DNA from: Pseudomonadota bacterium
GTDB lineage: Bacteria; Myxococcota; Myxococcia; Myxococcales; Anaeromyxobacteraceae
DNA length: 19,716 nt
Assembly: GCA_023419875.1 (NCBI GenBank)
Contig: JAEZXM010000354.1
Location: forward strand, 1-19,716
Direction of reading: 5' to 3'
Part shown: in pieces, positions 13,740 through 19,716 of the stretch
How the letters are laid out: each line of letters starts with the position of its first letter
How positions within the stretch are numbered: position 1 is the first letter of the stretch
Notes under the pieces: model-generated
Database searches by the model: none
Seen by the model: only the letters and a program-made list of their open reading frames with translations
What the model was told of the DNA's origin: nothing
Translations under genes and position numbers: made by a program

Positions 13740-15779
13740 ATGACCCAATTCCCGATGCTCTGGGCGATCATCGTCCTCCCCCTCCTCGGCGCGATCGTCA
13801 ACGGCCTCGCCGGGAAGCGGCTCGGCAAGGCCAACGTCACCTTCCTCGCGGTGGCCGCGATGATCGGGGCGCTGCTCGTCTCGGTGGTCGCGTTCGTCCA
13901 GGACGTCGCCTACCTGCGCCCGCTGGTGAGCCAGGTCGGCACCTGGTTCCAGACCAGCACGGCCGAGGGGCTGCCCGCGCTCAAGGTCTCCTGGGGCCTG
14001 CGGATGGACGGGCTCTCGGGGATCATGCTTCTGGTCGTCACCGGGGTCGGGACGCTCATCCACATCTACTCCGCGTCCTACATGTCCCACGAGGATGACG
14101 CCGGGTACGCCCGCTACTTCGCCTACCTGAACCTCTTCGCCGCGGCGATGCTCACGCTCGTGCTGGGCGATTCGCTCGTCCTCACGTTCGTCGGGTGGGA
14201 GGGCGTCGGGCTCTGCAGCTACCTGCTCATCGGCTTCTGGTACACCGACCCGCAGAAGGCGTACGCCGGACGCAAGGCGTTCGTGGTGAACCGGATCGGC
14301 GACTTTGGTTTTCTCCTCGGCGTCTTCTCGCTCCTCGCGATCTTCGGGACGACGACGTACGCCGGGACCGGCGGCCTCGAGCAGCTCGCCCAGCGTATCG
14401 CCGGCGAGACCGCGTCGCCGATCGCCGCGGGTGTGTTCCAGGGGTGGACGTACGAGGCGGCGCTGACGTTCGCGCTCCTCTGCCTCTTCGTGGGCGCCGC
14501 CGGCAAGAGCGCCCAGCTGCCGCTCTACGTCTGGCTCCCGGACGCGATGGCCGGCCCGACGCCGGTCTCCGCCCTCATCCACGCCGCCACCATGGTCACC
14601 GCCGGCGTGTACCTCGTGGCGAGGCTCTCCTTCCTCTACACGCTCGCTCCCGCGGCGATGGCGACGGTCACGATCGTGGGCGCGGCCACCGCGCTCTTCG
14701 CGGCCCTCATCGCCTTCGCCCAGAACGACATCAAGAAGGTGCTCGCCTACTCCACCGTGAGCCAGCTCGGCTTCATGTTCGTGGGCGTGGGCTCGGGCGT
14801 GTACTGGGCCGGCCTCTTTCACCTCGTGACGCACGCGTTCTTCAAGGCCTGCCTCTTCCTCGGCGCGGGCTCGGTGATGCACGGCATGGGCGACGAGACC
14901 GACATCCGGAAGATGGGCGGTCTCTGGAAGAAGATGCCGCACACCGCGTGGACGTTCCTCCTCGCGACCATCGCCATCACCGGCGTGCTCCCGCTCTCCG
15001 GATTCTTCTCGAAGGACGCCATCCTGGGCGGCGCGTTCTTCTCGCACAACGCGGCCTGGCCGGCGGTCGGGAAGATCGCCTACGTGCTCGGGTCGCTGGC
15101 GGCGCTGGGGACGGCGTTCTACATGACCCGGCTCTTCGTGCTCACCTTCGCCGGGAAGCCGCGCACGCACGCCGCCGAGCACGCGCACGAGTCGTCGCCG
15201 GTGATGACCGTGCCGCTCTGGATCCTGGCGGCGGGCTCGGTCTTCGGGTTCCTCCTCGACTGGCCGTTCCACTGGCCTCACGAGAACATCAAGACCGCGC
15301 TCGAGCAGCTCACCGTGCAGGACGGAAGAGGCCACGGGGTCTTCTACGAGGCCGCCAGGCGTCTCGGGCTGCTCGACGCGCACCACGCCGCGTGGCCGTA
15401 CCTCGTCGCCTGGGGCGTCGCGCTCGCCGGGGCGGCGATCGGCTGGTACCTCTACGCCGGCCGGCTCCGCGAGGTGCCGGCGCGGATCGCCCGCGCCTTC
15501 CCAGCGGGGTACCGGTTCCTGGCCGACAAGTTCCGGGTGGACGAGCTGTACGATCTCCTGATCGTCCGCCCCTTCGAGTGGATCTCGTACGTGCTCTGGC
15601 GGATCGTGGACGTGGGGATCATCGACGGCCTCGTGAACGGTGTGGGCCGGGCGTCGCGGTGGGTCGCCTCCCTCGCGCGCCTCTTCCAGAACGGCGACGT
15701 GCAGCGGTACGCGGCGGTGATGGCGATCGCCGCGGCGATCATCCTGGGCCTCGCCCTCGGGATGGGAGGCCGGCCGTGA
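13740..15779 (+). CDS. nuoL: NADH-quinone oxidoreductase subunit L
   Basis: The product is 679 aa and is the distal antiporter-like proton-pumping subunit of respiratory complex I (NADH + quinone + protons pumped across the inner membrane). The family core is unmistakable. VGWEGVGLCSYLLIGFWY carries the TM5 glutamate (Glu154). AGKSAQLPLYVWLPDAMAGP carries the TM7 lysine (Lys256), followed by PVSALIHAATMVTAGVYLVA. The stretch FAQNDIKKVLAYSTVSQLGF holds further channel charges. The C-terminal part includes the long amphipathic lateral helix region and a final TM (AVMAIAAAIILGLALGM). It is somewhat longer than the approximately 613 aa of E. coli NuoL, partly from an insert between Glu154 and Lys256. 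ATG 13740 is chosen because the protein then starts as family members do; no Shine-Dalgarno is seen. Its stop overlaps the nuoM GTG by 4 bp. Confidence 0.95.
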   Translation: MTQFPMLWAIIVLPLLGAIVNGLAGKRLGKANVTFLAVAAMIGALLVSVVAFVQDVAYLRPLVSQVGTWFQTSTAEGLPALKVSWGLRMDGLSGIMLLVVTGVGTLIHIYSASYMSHEDDAGYARYFAYLNLFAAAMLTLVLGDSLVLTFVGWEGVGLCSYLLIGFWYTDPQKAYAGRKAFVVNRIGDFGFLLGVFSLLAIFGTTTYAGTGGLEQLAQRIAGETASPIAAGVFQGWTYEAALTFALLCLFVGAAGKSAQLPLYVWLPDAMAGPTPVSALIHAATMVTAGVYLVARLSFLYTLAPAAMATVTIVGAATALFAALIAFAQNDIKKVLAYSTVSQLGFMFVGVGSGVYWAGLFHLVTHAFFKACLFLGAGSVMHGMGDETDIRKMGGLWKKMPHTAWTFLLATIAITGVLPLSGFFSKDAILGGAFFSHNAAWPAVGKIAYVLGSLAALGTAFYMTRLFVLTFAGKPRTHAAEHAHESSPVMTVPLWILAAGSVFGFLLDWPFHWPHENIKTALEQLTVQDGRGHGVFYEAARRLGLLDAHHAAWPYLVAWGVALAGAAIGWYLYAGRLREVPARIARAFPAGYRFLADKFRVDELYDLLIVRPFEWISYVLWRIVDVGIIDGLVNGVGRASRWVASLARLFQNGDVQRYAAVMAIAAAIILGLALGMGGRP

Positions 15780-17359
15780 ACCTCTTGACCGCGGTCGTCT
15801 TCCTGCCGCTCGCCGGCGCGCTCGCCCTGACGCTCCTCCCGCGCGACGAGGTCGGCCAGCACCGGGGCGTCGCCTTCTTCGTCTCGCTCGTCACCTTCGC
15901 GCTCTCGCTCGGCCTCTGGTTCGGCTTCGACGCCGCCGCGAGCGCGCCCGAGTTCCAGTTCGAGACCAACGTCCCCTGGATGCCGTCGCTCGGCATCGGC
16001 TACCACGTCGGGCTCGACGGCGTGGCGCTCCTCCTGGTGTTGCTCACGACCGTGCTCACGCCGATCGTGATCCTCTCCGCGTGGAAGGCGGTCACCGATC
16101 GGGTGAAGGAGTTCTTCATCGCCATCCTCGTCCTCGAGACGGCGATGATCGGCACCTTCGCGGCCCTCGACCTCGTCCTCTTCTACGTGTTCTGGGAAGC
16201 GATGCTCGTGCCGATGTACCTGCTCATCGGCATCTGGGGCTCGAAGAACCGGCTCTACGCGACCATCAAGTTCTTCGTCTACACCTTCGCGGCGAGCGTG
16301 CTCATGCTCGTCGCCATCCTCTACGTGTACACGAAGGCGGGCACCTTCGATTACGTGGCGGTGCGCGACGCCCTGAGCGCCGGCGACGGGCGGCTCTCGG
16401 CCGAGGCGGCGCGCTGGCTCTTCCTCGCCTTCGCGGTGGCCTTCGCGGTCAAGGTGCCGATGTTCCCGCTCCACACCTGGCTGCCGGATGCGCACACCGA
16501 GGCGCCCACCGCCGGCTCGGTGATCCTCGCCGGCGTGCTCCTCAAGATGGGCACGTTCGGCTTCTTCCGGTACGCGCTGCCGCTCTTCCCCGCGGCGGCC
16601 CTCGAGTACCGCGCCGCCATCGCGGTGCTCGCGGTGATCGGGATCCTGTACGGCGCGATGATGTCCTTCGTGCAGACCGACATGAAGCGGCTCGTCGCCT
16701 ACTCGTCGGTCTCGCACCTCGGGTTCGTGATGCTCGGGATGGCCGCGCTCTCGGAGGCGGCGCTCACCGGCTCCGTCTACCAGATGCTGAACCACGGCAT
16801 CTCCACCGGCGCCCTCTTCCTCCTCGTGGGCATCCTGTACGAGCGCCGGCACACCCGGGAGATCGCCGACTACGGCGGCCTCGCGAAGCGCACGCCGCTC
16901 ATCGCCGCCACCTTCCTCGTGGTGACGCTCTCGTCGATCGGGCTGCCGGGCACGAACGGGTTCGTGGGCGAGTTCCTGATCCTCGCCGGGACCTGGCGGT
17001 CGTACCTGGGCGGCTCGACGGTGGTCGCGGCGCTCGCCGCCGTGGGCGTCATCCTGGGCGCGGTCTACATGCTCCGCCTCGTGGAGCGCGTCTTCCTGGG
17101 GCCGATCCGGAAGGACGAGAACCGGACGCTGCCCGACCTCTCCGTCCGCGAAGGGTTCGTGCTCGCGCCGATGATCCTGCTGGTGCTCGTCATGGGTCTC
17201 CGGCCGCAGCCGTTCCTCGATCCGATGAAGCCCTCGGTGGACCGACTCGTGAAGCGGCTCGAGGCCGTGGAGCAGCGGCTCGGCGCCGCCGGCCAGGTGG
17301 GAACGCCCCCGATCGCCTCCCCGGCTCCGAAGGCCGCCGCCGCCCTCGAAAGGCCCTGA
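15776..17359 (+). CDS. nuoM: NADH-quinone oxidoreductase subunit M
   Basis: The product is 527 aa and is the middle antiporter-like subunit of the complex I membrane arm. Diagnostic segments are FYVFWEAMLVPMYLLIGIWG with the TM5 glutamate (Glu141), VKVPMFPLHTWLPDAHTEAP with the TM7 lysine (Lys226), VILAGVLLKMGTFGFFRYA with the TM8 lysine, and FVQTDMKRLVAYSSVSHLGF. The last TM region carries the expected acidic residue near VERVFLGP. The start is GTG 15776, overlapping the nuoL stop (GTGA), with GGGAGG 5 nt upstream. The C-terminal tail (VKRLEAVEQRLGAAGQ...) is a charged cytoplasmic extension rich in Ala/Pro, slightly longer than in E. coli. It is followed after one base by nuoN, so the three are translationally coupled. 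Confidence 0.95.
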   Translation: MNLLTAVVFLPLAGALALTLLPRDEVGQHRGVAFFVSLVTFALSLGLWFGFDAAASAPEFQFETNVPWMPSLGIGYHVGLDGVALLLVLLTTVLTPIVILSAWKAVTDRVKEFFIAILVLETAMIGTFAALDLVLFYVFWEAMLVPMYLLIGIWGSKNRLYATIKFFVYTFAASVLMLVAILYVYTKAGTFDYVAVRDALSAGDGRLSAEAARWLFLAFAVAFAVKVPMFPLHTWLPDAHTEAPTAGSVILAGVLLKMGTFGFFRYALPLFPAAALEYRAAIAVLAVIGILYGAMMSFVQTDMKRLVAYSSVSHLGFVMLGMAALSEAALTGSVYQMLNHGISTGALFLLVGILYERRHTREIADYGGLAKRTPLIAATFLVVTLSSIGLPGTNGFVGEFLILAGTWRSYLGGSTVVAALAAVGVILGAVYMLRLVERVFLGPIRKDENRTLPDLSVREGFVLAPMILLVLVMGLRPQPFLDPMKPSVDRLVKRLEAVEQRLGAAGQVGTPPIASPAPKAAAALERP

Positions 17360-17360
17360 C

Positions 17361-18836
17361 ATGACCGGCTTCACCGCGACGAACTTCGCCGCCCTCCTCC
17401 CGGTGGGGATCCTGACCCTCGGGGCGATCGTGCTCCTCCTCTCCGAGGTCTTCCTCGTCTCCGGACGCCGTGGGTACCAGTCGACGCTGACGGTGGTGTT
17501 CGCGGTGGCGGCAGGGGTCGCCGCGGCGGCGATGCCGCGGCCGGGCACCGTGTTCGACGGCCAGGCGACGGTGGACGGGTTCTCGGTGTTCGTCACCGTG
17601 ATCGTCTGCGCCGGGCTGGCGCTCTCGGCCCTCGTGGGCGCGGGCTGGCTCGAGGCGCGGAGCGCGCAGCGCGGCGAGTTCTACGCGCTCGCCGTCTTCG
17701 CCGCGGCAGGCATGGTCCTGCTCGGGATGGCGCGGGACTTCCTCACCGCCTTCGTCTCGCTCGAGGTGATGAGCATCTCGACGTACGCGCTCACCGCCTA
17801 CCTGCGCCGCGGGCTCCGCCCGACGGAGGCGGCGTTCAAGTACCTCGTGCTCGGCGCGGTGTCGTCGGGCCTGTTCGTGTACGGCGCGGCGCTGCTCTAC
17901 GGCGCGTCGGGCTCGACGCTCTTCTCGAAGCTCCCCGAGGGGCACGGCTCGCCCATCTACCTCGTCGGCATGGGGCTCGTCCTCGCCGGCGTGGCCTTCA
18001 AGGTGGCCGCGGTCCCGTTCCACGCCTGGACCCCGGACGTCTACGAGGGCGCGCCCACCCCGGTCACCGCCTTCATGGCGGCGGGCGTGAAGACGGCGGC
18101 CTTCGCGCTGCTCGTCCGGATCTTCCTCGCCGCCGAGACCGGGGTCGACGTGAAGGTGGCGGCCTTCGGCAGCCTCGTCGCGGCGCTCGCGGTCCTCACC
18201 ATGATCGCCGGCAACCTGCTCGCGCTCCCGCAGCGGAGCGTGAAGCGGATGCTGGCCTACTCCTCGATCGCCCACGCCGGCTACCTGCTCATCGGCGTGG
18301 TCTCGTCGGCGGTGGCGGGCGCGCGCGATGCCTCGCTCGCGAGCCTGCTCTTCTACCTCGCCGTCTACGTCGCGACCGTCATCGGCGCGTTCGCGGTGGT
18401 GGGCGTGCTCGAGCGCCGCTGGGCGGTGGGATCGGAGGGGGAGCCGGAGCGGGCGTGGGACCTCTCGCGGTTCGCGGGCCTCGGGAAGCGGCGTCCCGCG
18501 CTGGCGTTCGCGATGACGCTCTTCATGCTGTCGCTCGCCGGCGTCCCGCCCACCGCCGGCTTCTTCTCGAAGCTGTACCTGTTCCGCGCCGCGATCGGCG
18601 CCGGCTTCGAGGTCCTCGCGATCGTCGGCGTCCTCACGAGCGCGCTCGGCGCCTACTACTACCTGCGCATCGTGCTCTACATGTACATGCGCGCTCCGGA
18701 GGGCGAGGAGCCCGAGGTGCTGCGCGCGCCGTCGCTCGCCGTCGCGCTCGCCGTGGCCGCGCTCGTGGTGGTGGTCCTCGGCGTCGCCGCCGAGCCGCTC
18801 GTCCGCCTCGCGGCGAGGGCGGGGGCGGTCGGATAG
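17361..18836 (+). CDS. nuoN: NADH-quinone oxidoreductase subunit N
   Basis: The product is 491 aa and is the antiporter-like subunit nearest the quinone module. Recognisable features are FVSLEVMSISTYALTAYLRR with the TM5 glutamate (Glu135), AGVAFKVAAVPFHAWTPDVY with the TM7 lysine (Lys214), EGAPTPVTAFMAAGVKTAAF with the TM8 lysine, and LPQRSVKRMLAYSSIAHAGY. About 14 hydrophobic helices are present and the length is normal (E. coli NuoN is 485 aa). The ATG is one base after the nuoM stop. It is the last gene of the nuoLMN unit. No clear intrinsic terminator follows, only a repeat-rich gap. The missing subunits A-K must be encoded elsewhere. Confidence 0.95.
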   Translation: MTGFTATNFAALLPVGILTLGAIVLLLSEVFLVSGRRGYQSTLTVVFAVAAGVAAAAMPRPGTVFDGQATVDGFSVFVTVIVCAGLALSALVGAGWLEARSAQRGEFYALAVFAAAGMVLLGMARDFLTAFVSLEVMSISTYALTAYLRRGLRPTEAAFKYLVLGAVSSGLFVYGAALLYGASGSTLFSKLPEGHGSPIYLVGMGLVLAGVAFKVAAVPFHAWTPDVYEGAPTPVTAFMAAGVKTAAFALLVRIFLAAETGVDVKVAAFGSLVAALAVLTMIAGNLLALPQRSVKRMLAYSSIAHAGYLLIGVVSSAVAGARDASLASLLFYLAVYVATVIGAFAVVGVLERRWAVGSEGEPERAWDLSRFAGLGKRRPALAFAMTLFMLSLAGVPPTAGFFSKLYLFRAAIGAGFEVLAIVGVLTSALGAYYYLRIVLYMYMRAPEGEEPEVLRAPSLAVALAVAALVVVVLGVAAEPLVRLAARAGAVG

Positions 18837-18852
18837 CCTTTCGCTGCCGGTT

Positions 18853-18915
18853 GCCTCGCGCTCGCCACACGCCTCGCCTCGGGCGCGATGCCTCGCGTCG
18901 GCATACGCCTCGCCT
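18853..18915. repeat. Imperfect ~37-bp tandem repeat downstream of nuoN
   Basis: GCCTCGCG recurs at 18853 and 18890, and ACGCCTCGCCT at 18869-18879 and 18905-18915, giving two imperfect units of about 36-37 bp. The gap 18837-19070 otherwise contains no convincing gene. The repeat could be a remnant of a dispersed repeat family or a local duplication. Confidence 0.45.
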
Positions 18916-19070
18916 TGCGGCGCGTTGCCGAGCGGCGGCCGGCCGGGCCGGGCGGGCTCGCCGACCAGGTGGATACTCGGCGCCCTACAGGAAGGTTCCA
19001 GGCCGCGCGGCTCGGCTACGAGCTCGTTCGGCACAAGAGGCCCGTGCGCGCCGGGGGTCGCCCGCGCAAG

Positions 19071-19529
19071 ATGATGCCGATGACCCGTCCAGCCTCGGTC
19101 CTTGCTCGCCTCCGCCGCATCTGCCTCGCGCTCCCCGAGGCGCGTGAGAAGCTCTCGCACGGCGAGCCGACCTGGTTCGCGGGGACTGGCAAGGTGTTCG
19201 CGGCCCTCGACGATCACCACCACGGCGCCGCGCACCTGTCGGTCTGGTTGCCCCAGCCGCTCGGTGCGCAGGAGGCGCTCATCGCCTCCGACCCCGATCG
19301 CTTCTTCCGGCCGCCTTACGTCGGCCCGAGCGGATGGGTGGGCGTGGTGCTCGACACCGGACCGGACTGGGCGGTGATCGAGCGGCTCGTGCGCGACGCG
19401 TACGTGCGGGTCGCGCGGCCGAGGCTCCGGAGGCTCGTCACGGGGGAGAATGCGCCCCGAGCCTCCGCGCGACGTCCTCCAGCTCCTCGGGGCCGAGGAC
19501 GTACTGCTGGCGGCAGAACTCGCAGGTGA
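19071..19529 (+). CDS. MmcQ/YjbR family protein
   Basis: From ATG 19071 (19074 and 19080 are in-frame alternatives) the product is up to 152 aa. The family pattern is clear: an N-terminal helix LARLRRICLALPEAREKLSH, then GEPTWFAGTGKVFAALDDHH, a middle strand region LSVWLPQPLGAQEALIASDP, and GWVGVVLDTGPDWAVIERLV, the usual final helix. YjbR/MmcQ proteins have a CyaY-like, putatively nucleic-acid-binding fold with no settled function. The domain normally ends near VARPRLRRL. The last ~30 residues are Arg/Pro-rich and lie entirely opposite the 3' end of hslO on the other strand, so they are a read-through extension without family support. The Shine-Dalgarno is poor. Confidence 0.75.
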   Translation: MMPMTRPASVLARLRRICLALPEAREKLSHGEPTWFAGTGKVFAALDDHHHGAAHLSVWLPQPLGAQEALIASDPDRFFRPPYVGPSGWVGVVLDTGPDWAVIERLVRDAYVRVARPRLRRLVTGENAPRASARRPPAPRGRGRTAGGRTRR

Positions 19530-19716
19530 TGGTGGCCTTCCGCTCGGCGCCGAGGATCTCGGCGATGCCCTCCGCGCCGAGGGCAGAGACCGCCACCCGG
19601 GCGCGGGCCTGGGAACAGCTGCACCGGTAGGCAACCTCGACGTCCGCCTGGAGCTCGAAGCCCGGGCCGGCGACGGCGGCGATCACCTCGCCCGCGTGGA
19701 GACCGGCGGCGAGGCT
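19438..19716 (-). CDS. hslO: Hsp33 redox-regulated chaperone, C-terminal part
   Basis: This is the 3' end of a gene that enters from beyond the right edge; 92 residues are visible. The Hsp33 zinc/redox switch is present: CSC (codons at 19621-19623 and 19615-19617), then 30 residues later CEFC (19522-19524 and 19513-19515). This matches the CXC-X(27-32)-CXXC pattern, followed by the typical QQYVLGPEEL. Under oxidative stress these cysteines release zinc and form disulfides, turning Hsp33 into an active holdase. An internal GTG at 19686 is not the start, because the frame stays open to the edge with family-like residues (AGLHAGEVI). It overlaps the convergent YjbR-family gene by 92 bp. Confidence 0.9.
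   Translation of the reverse strand, partial: SLAAGLHAGEVIAAVAGPGFELQADVEVAYRCSCSQARARVAVSALGAEGIAEILGAERKATITCEFCRQQYVLGPEELEDVARRLGAHSPP

Noticed and set aside
15452..19634. Long minus-strand frames opposite nuoM and nuoN
   Set aside because: Charged, low-complexity translations typical of the antisense of membrane-protein genes; the plus strand encodes canonical Nuo subunits.

Overview
The window is very GC-rich chromosomal DNA whose third codon positions are almost all G or C. The gene style (long TPR proteins, Ala/Arg/Gly-rich composition, NuoL/M/N with distinctive extensions) suggests a deltaproteobacterium-like myxobacterium, with Anaeromyxobacter as the best guess. No rRNA gene, complete tRNA or CRISPR array is visible, so the taxonomy is inferred from composition and protein flavour only.

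Layout. (1) 146-2902 (-) encodes a secreted gluzincin-type metallopeptidase/TPR protein. It diverges from a two-gene unit: a GH88/GH105-like unsaturated-glycuronyl hydrolase (2995-4047) and an NTF2/SnoaL-like protein (4051-4461). (2) 4503-6161 (-) is an HNH endonuclease whose 5' side abuts a decayed IS91-type transposase (about 6278-6635). (3) 6822-7520 is an ankyrin-repeat lipoprotein. After it comes about 460 bp without a gene, then two small hypothetical genes (7983-8243, 8354-8806) with visibly lower GC. This 6.2-8.9 kb stretch is the accessory-looking part of the window. (4) 8926-9870 is a DUF429 putative nuclease. It converges on a minus-strand operon (13068 to 9890): GNAT acetyltransferase, then MFS transporter, then flavin disulfide reductase. 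The first two genes overlap by 4 bp and the last two are 9 bp apart. The MFS gene carries an in-frame palindromic repeat element. (5) A 41-codon gene with a perfect Shine-Dalgarno sequence (13361-13486) is followed by competing hairpins and then nuoL-nuoM-nuoN (13740-18836), the three antiporter-like proton-pumping subunits of respiratory complex I. No nuoA-K precedes them. (6) A short repeat-rich gap leads to a YjbR/MmcQ-family gene, which overlaps the convergent 3' end of hslO (Hsp33 redox chaperone), cut by the window edge.

How the genes work together. nuoLMN clearly form one translationally coupled operon encoding the distal membrane arm of complex I, so the remaining subunits must lie elsewhere. 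The GNAT-MFS-disulfide reductase operon looks like an export/detoxification unit of unknown substrate. The hydrolase-NTF2 pair probably handles a sugar or uronide. No single convincing new defence system is visible. The best candidates for something undescribed are the small-gene pair at 7983-8806, the 41-aa protein with its hairpins upstream of nuoL, and the protein-coding palindromic element in the MFS gene.
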